Assembly (NCBI GenBank): GCA_022559985.1
Contig: JAFJTR010000050.1
Coordinates: 62,001-126,000 of the forward strand
DNA: 64,000 nt
Direction of reading: 5' to 3'
Origin: Parastagonospora avenae f. sp. tritici 18332-5
Taxonomy: Eukaryota > Ascomycota > Dothideomycetes > Pleosporales > Phaeosphaeriaceae
This document shows positions 31,342 to 42,844 of the stretch, one piece after another; position 1 is the stretch's first letter; every line of letters starts with the position of its first letter. The position numbers and the translations under genes were made by a program. The notes under the pieces were generated by a model that was not told where the DNA came from, searched no databases, and saw only the letters and a list, made by a program, of their open reading frames with translations.

Positions 31342-31974
31342 ATGCCCAGCAAAATCATCTCCGTAACCTCATCCTCGCATTTCTCACAGCTGCTGTCGCA
31401 AAGCACATACACCGTCGTCGACTTCTACGCCGACTGGTGCGGGCCATGTAAAGCAATCGCGCCCGTATTCCAGAGCCTCGCCGAGAAGGAGACGAAGCCA
31501 GGAAAGCTGCAGTTCGTCAAGGTCGATGTAGATTCGCAGCAGGAAGTCGCGAAGAAGTATGGCGTATCTGCGTAAGTCCCTTGAACCATACAAGTAACAT
31601 GCGAAGTAATGACTAATTACCTATGCAGCATGCCAACCTTCCTCGTGATCAAATCCTCCGCCGTCGTCGACACCATCCGTGGCGCAAACCCAGCCGCCCT
31701 CACAGCCGCCGTGCGCAAGGCCGCGGGCGATACCTCCGGTGCTGGTCCGGCATCTGCGGTTTTCTCGACAAAAGGCCGCACCTTGGGATCTGCAGATGCG
31801 CCAAGTAGGCCGGTCGGCGAGAGTCCGTTTGCTGGATTGCAGAGGATGATCATGGGGAATGGCGGGCTGAGCGATGTCATCGTGAGGTTTGTGGCGCTCT
31901 ACGTGATTAGTCTGTTTGCATTCAATGGATACAAGGCAGCGGAAGAGAGTGGGTTCAATGTTAAGGCGAGGTAG
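31342..31974 (+). CDS. Thioredoxin with C-terminal membrane-spanning extension
   Basis: Exon 1 (31342-31571) and exon 2 (31629-31974) are joined by a GTAAGT..CAG intron, giving 191 residues. The thioredoxin fold occupies about 1-105: VVDFYADWCGPCKAIAPVF with redox Cys33/Cys36 and the cis-Pro loop in AMPTFLV. A classic thioredoxin ends near 105. Here an Ala/Gly/Ser-rich linker follows, then LQRMIMGNGGLSDVIVR and a hydrophobic helix FVALYVISLFAF (about 164-175), ending with a short polar tail. It therefore looks like a thiol reductase anchored by its C-terminus to an intracellular membrane, active site facing the cytosol. The topology is inferred from hydrophobicity only. Confidence 0.88.
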
Positions 31975-32868
31975 GATCTCTAAGCAGATGGTAAGAGGCG
32001 TTCAGGTTGGGTATGGAATGATAGGGATCGACAGGGATTATTGAGCCTGGCGTTATGGGATATCTCTTTGGCGAGAAAGGTACTCTCCGTCGATTATCCA
32101 TTCAGCTCTTCTTGCACATCCTTGCTAATCTTTCGCCAAGTTCAGCAGCGCAGAGTGTTAAGGCATCTCCAGCAGGCTGCATCAATCTGCGTGCTTTTCC
32201 TGAAACGGCTAGCGGCGTCACGTGAGAAGTCGTGATGTACCGATCGGTCGTGTTCGCTTTGCAAGTTTTGCGTTCCGTCACCCCCTGTAATTTCCAACAC
32301 CGGATGTTCGATTCTAATATACTTCCATCTGAGTCTAGCCTATTTATGGTAGTCCATGATCTCGCGACTGCTACTCAAATTGTGAAACTCATTTCAATCG
32401 ACCGACTATCCATGTCATTATGAACGCAAAGCGTGCTGTGCGGCGGTCCGAATAAAACCTTGGGATACGAAGGAGCGAGGAGATGCACAGTGATTACATA
32501 TCACAAGACTCAACCCAATGTCGAACTCCCAACGAACGCCCCGCAGCACATAGCCCCCAACAAACCGCCAATTTCCTGGTAAGGTTGAGTATCTGAGGCT
32601 GGCTTCAATGCGCCAACCGAGTCTCGACGGCATAGCCACCCGCCGTTGCTGCCGCCCTAGAACAAATTTGGACGATACAGCTGTCCTACACGGGGCAAGG
32701 CCTTGCTAGTAGTCGCTAGTCTATGCTTGCAAATACAGCCTGAGCTCGCTCGTGCGCCATGGGCATCTCTACTCGATCTTAGTCATATATCATGGCACGC
32801 TCTGGATACAGCGCAATGTCGCTCTTTCACAAAAGATCACGTCGTCATCTCTAATTCCCTTTGTCATC
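31975..32868. other. Intergenic between thioredoxin and secreted peptidase
   Basis: No supported gene or RNA. An in-frame extension of the next gene reaches upstream to 32752 but only from a non-ATG codon; the signal peptide starts at 32869. Confidence 0.45.
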
Positions 32869-34591
32869 ATGTTGCTCACCATAACGATGGTTCTGCTAGT
32901 TTCTGTTGCAGCGGCATTTCCTGCACCGGTATTCACGCCGTCCTCTCAACCACGATCCGTTGAAGCAAACAACACTGTCTCCAGCTTCAAAGATATTGCC
33001 AAGAGCTCGAAGCTGCAATGGGTACCCTGCTACAAACGATTCGAGTGTGCAAATCTGGAAGTCCCGCTGGATTACGAACAGCCATCCCTTGGATCCACTG
33101 TTGTTCCATGGATACGTTTGAGAGCTACCAACAGCAGCAACATCGATGTCATCTACAATCCTGGAGGTCCAGCTGGTTCGGGCATTGCTTCAGTCCTCGC
33201 AGGATCTGTTGACAGGATCATGAAGTACACAGGCTCAAAGTACAACATTGTCAGCTTCGACCCGCGTGGAGTCAATGCCAGTGATATTGACTTGACCTGT
33301 TTTCCTGGCAAGGCAGACGTTCGCGAAGAGTTTGACAAGAACAATCCCTCGCTCTCGACACCCCAGGAGGAATATGCTCAAGCCGTCGCCAGTGGCAAGT
33401 GGTGCACAGCGGCGAACAGGAATACTACTGCTCGTTATGCTGGAACTGTGGCTGTTGTACAGGACATGTTGCATTTCACTAAATTGCAAGCTGCTCTAAA
33501 TGGCAAAGACCCTGAGCAGGCTCCCGTATGGTACTATGGAATCAGCTACGGTACCGTCATTGGCCATACCCTCGCCAACCTCTACCCCAGCCGCGTTGGT
33601 CGCATTATCGTCGACGGCAACGTGCACAGCGAGGACTACTATAAAGGCATTGTATACGACACCGTTTCAACATTTGACAACTCAATGCGATACTTTTTCA
33701 GTCTCTGCGCTGAGGCCGGCAGCAAGAAATGTGCTTTTGCCACTGACTCGACCGATGCTGCAGGCCTTGAGAAGCGCTTCGATGCCTTGCTCAGTGATCT
33801 TGAGAAAGAACCCCTTCAGTCTATCGATCCAAAACAACCTTTCCCATCCATTATCACTCGCGACCAAGTAGTTTTGCGAGTGTTTACTTGGAACTACAAC
33901 CCCACCCTTGCCTTCGAATTCATTGCAGCCGGGTTGGCTGGCCTCGTGGAGAAGAATGCGACCATCTGGAACGAGGCGGGACGACCTGCGAGCGGCGATG
34001 CCAAACCTCAACCTCAACCCTTCAACTATACGGCAGCCGCTTTTCATGAGGCCCAGAGACTCATCACTGCCATCGATACCGCCGATCGTTACCCTGTAAA
34101 GAATATCGAAGATTACCTCACCGTAATAGAGCGCATCTCGAAGACTAGCAAGTGGATGGGTAAACTGTTTGCGGAAGATAACCCCCTTTATTCCGCAGGC
34201 ATTTCAATCTTGCCACCCAAGAGCCAGACATTCCCTGGTAATTTTTCGCGAGTCGTCCAGAAATCCGAAACAGTGCTAATATCCACCAGGCTTCAAGAAG
34301 ACCAAGACCCTCAACCCAGTTCTTTTCGTAAATTCGGAGGCGGACCCTGTAACGCCGCTCAGCGGTGCACAGTACATGTCGAATTACTTCGAGGGCAGCG
34401 CTGTCGTTCAGCAGCGATCTGGAGGCCATAGTATTGGCAGCGTAGAATCATCCTGCACGCTGAACCACATGGCGGCATATCTCGAGACGGGCAAGGTGCC
34501 CAACAACGGCACGGTGTGCGAGACGGATAAGAAACCGCTGGTGGATGCACCATCGAAGCGGGGTTTGGCAGCTCATTTACCATTATTTTAA
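32869..34591 (+). CDS. Secreted alpha/beta-hydrolase, TAP-like tripeptidyl aminopeptidase
   Basis: Exon 1 (32869-34237) and exon 2 (34290-34591) join across a GTAATT..CAG intron, giving 556 residues. ATG 32869 yields a signal peptide (MLLTITMVLLVSVAAAFPAP). The oxyanion segment is NPGGPAGSG. The nucleophile elbow GISYG puts Ser at 226, the acid is in NSEADPVTP (Asp475), and the His in GGHSIG (His503), so the full triad is present. The C-terminal domain matches the TAP-like hydrolase region. Family members release tripeptides or related small peptides in the medium or cell wall. Several N-X-S/T sites fit secretion. The last exon is needed for Asp and His, which supports the splice. Confidence 0.92.
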
Positions 34592-34920
34592 GCCTGAGAA
34601 GTGCTTGCGACGAAGTATCGAGACGCGGCAAGACATATCACATGGTAAATGCGTCTTCATTTGAAGCCGGCACGATAGTACGCAAACGTTTCCATTGAGG
34701 CATGCCCGAGTTGCATGCTTTAGACACTTCATACACCACTTCTGCACACCGCAATCTCCCTCTCCCCTGATAAATCATCCATCAACCATCTCCAACTTCG
34801 CTCAGTTCACCAACCCTATCTCTCGGTCTGCACATGCACTCAGTATAGGTTAAAACCGACATGACAAGTGAAGCCTTTAGGATCCGAATTCAGCTCAGAC
34901 AGTTATGTTGTCGCACATAA
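34592..34920. other. Intergenic, convergent 3' regions
   Basis: Nothing recognised between the stop of the peptidase and the end of the minus-strand coiled-coil gene. Confidence 0.4.
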
Positions 34921-35484
34921 TCACAATCCCTCTGGATCGCGTGGTGCGGAGATGAAATAAGGTTGTTCGGCGTTGTCATCACAGTGGCGTTGGATGACAG
35001 AGAAAAGAGAAAGAGAAAGAGAAAGAGGGGAACATACCTTTACAACTACGTCGCCAGTGGCATTGGACGATCGCTCGTGCTGCTCGACGTGTCGTGCCTC
35101 TTGCATGCCCGAGATCCAGCCCTCGAGTTGCCCGATCTTGCCCAGAAGCTTGAGACATGCGTTGGACAGGTCGTCTTCGGTCTGCCCGATTTTGCCTCCT
35201 AGGATTACGATCTTGTCGTTTGAAGTGTCGAGACGGCGCTCTAGCATTGTGATCCTGGCCTCTGAAAGCTCCGCATTGACTCGAAGGTCCTCATCTGAAA
35301 GCTCCAGACGGCGTTCGAGCATGTGCTCTGAACATTTCTGCTGCACCAAACCCTCTTCGAGCTTTACGGAGAGTTTGCGGGTCTCGGCCATGTTGGTATT
35401 CACGTCCTGTGCGAACATAGCCAGCATGCCTTTGATCTCGGCAGGAGAGAGAGGCGCACCGGTGTTGGGTGCGTTGGACGCCAT
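34921..35484 (-). CDS. Coiled-coil protein of unknown function
   Basis: ATG at 35484 opens a frame of 187 residues. Residues 10-135 are helical with heptads (KLSVKLEEGLVQQKCSEHML, ERRLELSDEDL, ITMLERRLDTSNDKIVIL, KLLGKIGQLEGWISGMQEA). They include two related blocks, MLERRLELSD and MLERRLDTSN. After VVVK the sequence CAAAGGTATGTT could be a splice donor, so the last about 35 residues, which coincide with a GAAAGA microsatellite, may be intron. I recognise no family. A small structural or scaffolding role is possible but not shown. Confidence 0.5.
   Translation of the reverse strand: MASNAPNTGAPLSPAEIKGMLAMFAQDVNTNMAETRKLSVKLEEGLVQQKCSEHMLERRLELSDEDLRVNAELSEARITMLERRLDTSNDKIVILGGKIGQTEDDLSNACLKLLGKIGQLEGWISGMQEARHVEQHERSSNATGDVVVKVCSPLSLSLSLFSVIQRHCDDNAEQPYFISAPRDPEGL
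34999..35027 (+). repeat. GAAAGA microsatellite
   Basis: A short run of AGAGAAA-type units, on the minus strand a CTTTCT tract inside or just after the last exon of the coiled-coil gene. The pyrimidine tract on the coding strand supports the idea that this part is intron. Confidence 0.8.
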
Positions 35485-36642
35485 GGCCCGGACGGTTGGT
35501 TGCGATTGTGTGGAAGGTTTCCTTGAAGATGTGTCTTGGAGGTTGGATAATGGAAGACTTCAAGTAGACTGACCTGCTGCGTAGTATATGTAGACGCCAC
35601 CCGCAGCATTCTCTCCTGCTGTTCCGACCGAACCTGTCTGCGAGAAGCAGACGATACGGTGTAGTGATGGACGGATGTATGCATGTTCCCGCTCCGCATG
35701 CATTGGGATATTGACCGCGGAGATCACTACATTCGTGACACAATCCTTTGCAAGATGACTCACCGCCGTCAGTCATTACGTCGCAGCGTCAGCAGCAGAC
35801 TTGAGCATACATGAGACTGTCTTCATAGAGGTACTCTACATGATGTCACATGTTGTTGTCGCCGACCTGTCGAATTGTGGCAACCGTCCTCCACTCAATC
35901 AATGCACACTCCCGTCTCCTGCTACCTCAGAACTCGTTCACCTCATGTCAAGGATCCTTACGACGCCATGATCCCGCAGCCATTTCCACTGTTTAGAAAT
36001 TTGTATGGCATTCCCTGTCGTACCGTATCCACGCACATCTGTTCGTTCACATGGGCACTTCCTCACTCCGTCTCCTCCTCTTCCTTAGCACTTGACTGCT
36101 CTAATACTCGCATTTTCTTCTCACAAGCGTTCATCAAACCCTAAAATTGACCTATCTGCCTGTTGTATTTTTAGCAGCTCCTCTGCTGCAGCAATCATGC
36201 GACCGCGGTTGCTTGCGGTTGTGGAAGTCTCGAGCTTGTTGCTGGAACGCCAAGAAACTGGCCAAGTTGCTGTCCGTTGCCGTCTTCGCTTCGTCATTGG
36301 AGGGTGCGGACATTGTTGGGAGATAATGAAAGGGCGGGAATGAAAAAGGGCGATGGATGAGTTATCGCGATATATGTGTAATGGGAAAAGCTTGCTGGAG
36401 TATGTCACGTGTAAGTTGCGAGGAGCTGGAAACAAGCCCGAAGTGGGTATGTATTTTTATTGAGAAAAGGAGTGATAGTTCAATCGAGCAATTTGAGATC
36501 ACGTGGTCTTCTTCATTGCGGCTTCCCCTCATGTCACCTCGTGGCTGCTTCCCTTGGCCATTTCCTTCCACAATTATCTTCATTTGTTCCATGATATTAC
36601 ACCCTTCTCGAACCACACCTTCGAGTGTTGCTCCAAACGCCC
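35485..36642. other. Intergenic or unresolved small exons
   Basis: No gene can be supported. A minus-strand frame ending at 36121 (ATAAAEELLKIQQADRSILG-like, basic start MTKRRRQRTATW) is short and unsupported; it could be a small gene or a downstream exon of the gene at 36643-37017. Confidence 0.35.
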
Positions 36643-37017
36643 TCAGTATCGCTTCACCTTGTCAAGTCCATGGTCCTTTCTCAGCTGATCAAACTCCGTC
36701 CAAAGCGGCGCCATTTCAGCCCTGATCTGATCTATCCTGACGATGACATAAGCTATTGCACTCTTCCTCCGCTCCGCATCCTCTAAGCGGCGCCACGTTG
36801 GCCTCTTCGTCTCCCCAAATAGGTCGTTGTCGATGTTCGGATTAGGCCCCTTCGATAGTCGCGTCTCAAGGTCGTTCTCAGTGAATTCCAGGTATTGGAT
36901 CCGCTGCCAGACGGAACATATGTAGCAGATTGGGCGGCTCCTGCAGTGGACTCCAGGGCCAATTTTCGATGGATCTTCGGGGTGGACAGCGTATGTTTGA
37001 AAAGTGTTGGAAGACAT
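36643..37017 (-). CDS. Small protein of unknown function, 124 aa
   Basis: ATG at 37017 starts MSSNTFQTYAVHPEDPSKIG. A CRSRPICYICSVWQRIQYLE stretch has three cysteines, and a helical, charged C-terminus follows (AIAYVIVRIDQIRAEMAPLW, EFDQLRKDHGL). There is no signal peptide. The frame is clean and uses a good ATG, but there is no recognised family and the length is small. Two more small helical, charged proteins lie close by (about 37.3-37.6 kb and 38.06-38.49 kb), which may be distant relatives. Confidence 0.45.
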   Translation of the reverse strand: MSSNTFQTYAVHPEDPSKIGPGVHCRSRPICYICSVWQRIQYLEFTENDLETRLSKGPNPNIDNDLFGETKRPTWRRLEDAERRKSAIAYVIVRIDQIRAEMAPLWTEFDQLRKDHGLDKVKRY

Positions 37018-38058
37018 GATGGGAACGGAGGTGGAAGCCTGGGTGGGTTGGTGGTTTGAGAATCACTGGGACTCAACGTAAGTAGAGATGGATTGGGGCT
37101 TGTCGGGTGAATTGCTAGTGGCAATGATTAGTCTTTCACTTTGCGCGGGCGCTAGACAAGTGGCCATTACTTCTAGGCGAGACAGAGCACAATAGTGATT
37201 GATTGCAACAATAAGAAAAAGTTGCAAGCTAACCTATGGCGAAGTGACCTTCTGAGCTCGGCAACTTGACCAGTTTCTCATGATACTGCAACGTTCACCG
37301 ATCCATCCTCTACATATCCATGTCTACCATACGCTTTCCCAACTCTCCACAATCTGGCTCTCAGTCTGTCTGATCCTCTCGCTAATCCTGCCCTGCGCAC
37401 TCGAGTTGTTCGCCAACTTGGCTATGATGCTGATCCACCGTGCTCCGCCAGACAGCCCCCTTCTTTCCAGCTCCGACCCCTCTTCCCTGAGCTTTATGCA
37501 CTTATACTGTAGCCTTCTGAGCTCGAGGTCGAGTGTTTTTATGAAGGAGAGTTTCTTGACAGGTCGAGGTCTAGGATCGGATTGCGCCACGGAATCGAAG
37601 CGACGGCGAGAGCGTATGGCTCACATGGTTTCGTTGTAAGGAATATGTAGTTGGTAACATTAAATTTTAGGAGTAGAGTCGGTTAAGTATCTGGTTGTGG
37701 TTTGCTACTGATCTGTCAGGAAGTCTAGCAAACTGCTTGGAGAAATTCGAGCATCCGCGACTCTTCCAAATGGAGAATTGGCCTTCGCATCTGAATTTTC
37801 CTTCTATCGGTGTCATGAAGAACATTGAGAGGTTCGACAACTGAGCTGGTCGATATGGTGAAGTGGGGTAGTGCAACATCTTCACCAAGGCAGCATCTTC
37901 CGCTATGGACTAAAGACATATTAAAATCTTTCACTCCGACCTAGCAATACCCCTCCTCTACATAATACTCACTACCTCAACACTGAGCCCCTTTGGCCCC
38001 ACACAACACCACCCTCAACTCGCCACCACTAATTTTACCCTCCATTCCCACCACCATC
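37018..38058. other. Intergenic, with a possible minus-strand exon at 37324-37620
   Basis: A minus-strand frame without its own ATG (RRRFDSVAQSDPRPRPVKKL, LDLELRRLQYKCIKLREEG, ISERIRQTESQIVESW) looks like a charged helical protein of about 90-100 residues ending at 37324. It would need an upstream exon that I could not place. The rest of the stretch shows nothing. Confidence 0.3.
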
Positions 38059-38487
38059 ATGCCACCCACTCATCGCACTCCCACCAAACCCACCAAAACT
38101 CTCATCAAACCACCCGCCACCCGCAGCTACCCCGGCATAGTCGCCAACTCGCCCTCCTTCTCCATCCTCTCAAACCGCCTGCGCGTCCTACACAAAGAAT
38201 CCACCCACCTCTTCCGCCGCGCGCACAACACATTCACCAACGACGCGCACACGGTCAAGCTCCTCGACGAGAGCGACAAGAAGGCTGAAGAACTAATGCG
38301 GCTGACTGAGGAGATGGAGGCGAAGATTGCGGAGTTGCTTGCGAAGGGAAAGAAGAAGGTAGATGGGGTTGCGAAGGAAGAGGACATTCTGCGAAAGGTG
38401 GAGGAAGAGCGCGTGTGGAAGGAGGAGTGGATGACTTGGGCGAAGGATGACTGGTATAAGCAGTTTGGAGTTGGGCCGGCTGATTAG
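38059..38487 (+). CDS. Small charged helical protein of unknown function, 142 aa
   Basis: ATG 38059 (MPPTHRTPTKPTKTLIKPPA) opens 142 residues. The first 35 are Pro/Thr/Lys-rich. The remainder is strongly helical and charged (VKLLDESDKKAEELMRLTEE, MEAKIAELLAKGKKKVDGVA, EEDILRKVEEERVWKEEWMT), suggesting a coiled coil. The upstream open frame has no ATG. No family recognised. Confidence 0.58.
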   Translation: MPPTHRTPTKPTKTLIKPPATRSYPGIVANSPSFSILSNRLRVLHKESTHLFRRAHNTFTNDAHTVKLLDESDKKAEELMRLTEEMEAKIAELLAKGKKKVDGVAKEEDILRKVEEERVWKEEWMTWAKDDWYKQFGVGPAD

Positions 38488-38709
38488 GAGATTCGAGAGA
38501 GTGAGATTACTATGCAGGATGAGTGGGTTAAGCGGGGTGCGGTGGTTGCGGGTGATGAGGTGTGAGGAGGAGAGGCGTGAGATGGGCCATCGTGTGATTG
38601 AGTATGTGTCTTCTTAGCAAGCACATTTTCTCTGATAAGTATCAAGCTTGAAACAATTCTTTACTTTGATTCGTGCGATCTTGGTCTTCATCTAATCCTA
38701 TCCAAGCAT

Positions 38710-39167
38710 CTATTTCGCCCCACTCGCCCTCAACGTCGCCCCATCAACCGTATTCCCCCTAACATCATCCTCGCCCCCATGGTTCTTTGCATACCCCTCC
38801 AGCCTCGCTTCCGGTGCGCCAACACCCCCGTGCGCATAGTCGCCCGCCTTGTACAACTTGCCGGTAGCCGGATTAATCGAGCCGCCCTCGGATTCGGGAA
38901 TTGTGCGGTTGTTACTTGCACCAGTGCCGTACTCGACGGTTGAGCCGGGGAACTTGGTGGTTACGGACTCGTCGATGCCGGTTGCGTCGGTGCCTGGGGG
39001 GAATTAGTATACAAATGAGCCGAGAAGATGATGAAGTATGTGATTGAGGGGTAGAAGGGCGTACCAGAGTCGCTGCCATGGCCTTTCCTTGCGGCGTCTG
39101 TGTTGAGATCACGCTCGGCGTCTTGAGCGATTTTGTTCAGGTTGGCGTTCTTGTATTCGGCAGACAT
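38710..39167 (-). CDS. Small hydrophilic protein, stress/LEA-like appearance
   Basis: Exon 1 (39065-39167) and exon 2 (38710-38993) are joined across a GTACGC..TACTAAT..CAG intron with a good branch site, giving 128 residues. It starts MSAEYKNANLNKIAQDAERD and has KGHGSDSGTDATGIDESV, STVEYGTGASNNRTIPESEG and a Gly/Asp-rich end. It has no hydrophobic segment and is rich in Gly, Asn, Asp and Lys, like small conserved Pezizomycotina proteins induced in conidia or stress. That role is inferred from composition only. Confidence 0.78.
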
Positions 39168-40186
39168 GGTTGGGTTCGTTTATTCTTTGATGCGAATGAA
39201 TTGAGATACGTTGAAGAGGAAGTAGTATTGGAGAGTGCTGAGCTTTGTTTGTGTTAGAAATTAATATACTTCTCATCACTCTGACTTTTGTAGATTTATG
39301 AACCCTGGTGGACCCTTATGATGAGCTGATGATGTCAATGAAATCATCACATCAAAATCATCGACATCTGCGAATACTAAACTATAGCCGCAAGAAGTAA
39401 AGACTTGAAGCTTACTGCGGAGACCAGGTATTAGCTGCCGCATCGAGGCCGTTGTCGCGTGCTTTGTTGTGGGCCGGCACCTGGGTGGCGAGGATGTACC
39501 ACCACCTGTAAATGTCGACTACCATCTCTTTAATATTGCGACACAGCGCAGTTCCATGTCTCATACGGTAACTCATACTTGAATAATCGAACGTGTTGAA
39601 TCCAGCTCCGAATGTAGACTTATGTTTAAGTTAAATAATAAATTGAATGTATGACTGCGTAACTTCGCGATCATCCATATATAGAGGGACATAGAGAACA
39701 AAAGAGATTTCGAGGAAGCTGAAAAGACGAAGGATGAGCGCGCAATAGCATACATAGATCGCAATTCTGAGACGCAACGAGTTCCTGATCCATGATGAGA
39801 ATCAGTTTATAGGTACTTGCATCGCGTCCCAAGCTTCCTCGATCAAGATGGTCAAGTGTGATCGTTATCTCGCCTCCAGGGCTGGCCGGGTGCACCTCAC
39901 ACCACAACACCCAACAACGAAGTTGCAAGTAATGCAAGGCTTTCGATCGGACTCATTAAAATTGATTACTACTATCTACTCCGCTCGTCGTCGCTTTTTA
40001 AAGGTATAGTTGCACAGTGCAGGGTTACTAGAGAGAAAGGGAAAGTCCTTCATCGTACATCATGAACGGAAGCGGTGCAAGAAAAGAATTGGGTATGTGT
40101 ATCAGTCGTCATCGTCCCATAGGGTATCAAACTCCAGTATCCAAGGCCGCTGAAACGGCCATCTCCTCTTCTATGCCCATCTACCG
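39168..40186. other. Intergenic between the small hydrophilic protein and the channel gene
   Basis: No gene recognised. The stretch 39560-39760 is AT-rich with no terminal repeats. The last about 200 bases are the 3' region of the minus-strand channel gene. Confidence 0.45.
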
Positions 40187-42844
40187 CTAGTAGATGATGC
40201 GCTCCTCGAAGACAGGCGCCTCGCGAGAATGTCCGTCATCAACACCCTTCCAGTAGACCTTGCCCTTCTCGTTGAAAATGGCCTGCTCATCGGTGATCTC
40301 AAGGCCAGGAACCATCTTCTTGGTATCCCTGATCTCACGCTCGCTGATGCCCATGTCGTCGCGAACAATCCAAATGACCGGTGTGGGCGAGGTGACCGAG
40401 GGGTTGAAGAAGGCACGCTTCTGAATTTCAACAGGAAGCGGCTCCTGCGGGTGATGGTAGAACTGATCGAGAGACGCAGATAACGTGTTCATGGAGTTGC
40501 GCTCGGGGTTGATGAGTTTGCGGAGGAAGAGAGGAATGCGACTTGGCTTAGGAGCATGCTGGAATGAGTTGCCATTCTGAGCTGCCGCGACCTTTTCGCC
40601 GTTGGTGCCATCAACACCGTTCAAGCCATTCTCGTGATGACCGTTCAAGGGCGAAGGGTCGGTGTAAGCAAGGCGGGCCTCCTCATGAGCGAGGGCCTTG
40701 CTCAGCGTTACCGAGAAGATGATGGTAATGAGCAGAAGGATGCACATGATGATCAGAGGACCGACGGCCTGGATGTTCTTGGCAGTGGAAATGGCGAATA
40801 AACCAATGAGGCAGAGCTCGGAGAGATAGCAGCCAACAATGATGTGCTTCATGGCCTTCTGGTAGGCGGCTCCCTTGGTCTCAATGTTGGACTCGTACAC
40901 GTATAGGAAGTTGTACCTGAATGCAACGTAGATGAGAGAGAAACCGACAACTGCAAAACCCATCATGAGAGGCGCGATGCCAGAGTAGGTGATGGCGATG
41001 ACAGCCAAGTTCGTCCATTTTGGGAACTCGGATCCCCAGGACGGCCCAGAGAGCTTGGTGAGTTTCTCAAAGATCTTGCGCGGTGTCTTGCCTGGGAGGA
41101 TACGGCCGAGGAGAACAACGACAACGAAACCACCGATGTTGAGAAGCGTGCCTGCTGCAGAAGAAAGACCAAGCAAAATGAAGTAGCTGATGTAGAAGTT
41201 CGAAGCCTTGGGCAAGTTCTCTGAAAGCACGGTCAGAGCAGAGCCTGGGTTATCGATGACAGCGCTGACGACCGATGTAGCTGCGCTGGCTACAGTCGTG
41301 ATGAGGAAGACCTGGACGACCTGGAATGCGAAGTACCACGACTGTGTCTTGAGCTCGACCTGGCTCCAAGTGACTGAGTTTTGTTAGTGTGATGTCGCCC
41401 AAGTAGTTGGACGAATCGACTTACCATAACCAGCTGTCTTGGCCAAGAAACGACAGAAGATAGGGACCAGTGCCATCAAGACGGCAAGCATAATTGTGGG
41501 CAAAAGACCAGTGATTACACCTAGAATGACTGGGGGAATGCTACCAATCCATCGCAACCAGGTGAATTGTTCTTGAAGGTAGTTGACGTTGGAGACGAGA
41601 CCGACGAATGCAACAGGAACAGCGAAGAAGATGATCATGACGGAGATGAAGGCAGTGGCAGCAGCCCATCGGACGAGATGCTCAGCGGGCTTGATGCGCA
41701 GGTTTCCCCACACGACTTCCTGGGGAATAACACCGAGCTGCTGGGCCTGGAGCTTGGAGTTGGGCTTGGTCTTCCTGTTCTGCATCATCTGCCAGGCGTC
41801 CTGGGCGTGGCGTTGCGTGTCAAACTCGAGGAAGACGCCACCAACAAGCTCACCCTGGCCATTCCAGTGCTTGTCCTGCTCTGCCTGAATTTTGGGGAGA
41901 AGCTCAGCAAGATGCGAACGACCGTACTCGATGGTGTCAACCTTTTTGCCAATCAGGAACTTGAGCTTGTGGGTGGGGCGCTTCTTGGGGTTGATCCACT
42001 TGGTGCCATCGTCAACGTCGCTGGCCACATAGTGCTTCTTGCCCTTCTCTGCCTTGAGCCTGTTCTTGTTCGCATCCGTCTGCAGCTGTACTTCGCCGTT
42101 CTCGAGCTTGAGGGCGGTCTCATCGCGGTCCTCAACGAGCTTCTCCAAGTCCTTGGTATTGGAGGCGACCCAGGCGTGCTTGACACCAGGGAACATCTCG
42201 AAGAGGGCAGACTGCGACAGCGTCTTGGGGACGTTGGTGAAGAGGATGGTGCGGGCGGAGAGACGGCTGGCGCCCCATGGCGAGCGACGGTAAGCCTGGC
42301 GCAGGTTGACGACGTAGAAGGACTCGCGCGCAATGATGATCATCACCAAGCTGAGGAAAATGAAGGAGACGCCGGCGTGCGCATAGTAGCGGTTGACGTT
42401 CATGGCAGGCTCCTGGCCAACATTGCTCATGGAGAGGATGTCAAGCTGCTCCTTTCCACCACCACCGGTAGCATTGACGGGGAAGAGAACGGGCCACGTG
42501 ATGATGCATCCCAACAGGGTAATGGCGATGAGGACCTTGAAGTAGCGGACGAAGAGATAGCCATCGATGGACTGGTGGTCAAGAATGAACGTGTCGGGGA
42601 GATTTTTGAAATCTTTTATCCACCCAAACAGCCCCCCACTGGGTGCTGGCGTCTGGCGCTGCTGGCCCAGGTGGTTGAGGTAAGTTCGCGGGGCATAGAC
42701 GCGACGGAAGTACTTTCGCGCGATTATGAAAGCCGTCACAAATGCCAATGCGAGGAGTGCGGCTGGCACGAGGGTCGATATGACAGACGACAGTGAATTG
42801 GAGCTCTCGCGCGCTTTTCCCTGCTGGCCGCCGGTGCCCGACAT
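40187..42844 (-). CDS. Csc1/OSCA/TMEM63-type calcium-permeable stress-gated channel (Rsn1/Phm7 subgroup)
   Basis: Exon 1 (41425-42844) and exon 2 (40187-41373) are joined by a GTAAGT..CAG intron, giving 868 residues. The domain order fits the family. First come N-terminal membrane segments (LVPAALLALAFVTAFIIA; VLIAITLLGCIITWPVLF; FIFLSLVMIIIA). A large cytosolic RNA-recognition-like domain follows (ARTILFTNVPKTL; GVFLEFDTQRHAQDAW). Then the pore-region helices (ATAFISVMIIFFAVPVAFVG; IPPVILGVITGLLPTIML; YFILLGLSSAAGTLLNIGG). A C-terminal extension typical of Phm7/Rsn1 ends the protein (FNPSVTSPTPVIWIVRDDMG). Yeast relatives include Csc1, Rsn1 and Phm7; they sit in the plasma membrane or ER/vacuole and OSCA homologues open under osmotic or mechanical stress. 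The ion selectivity of this paralogue is not known. Confidence 0.95.

Noticed and set aside
41567..42796. 409-codon plus-strand open frame
   Set aside because: It lies wholly antisense to the first exon of the Csc1/Phm7 channel; Leu/Val/Glu/Asp-rich composition is the mirror of the membrane protein's codons.
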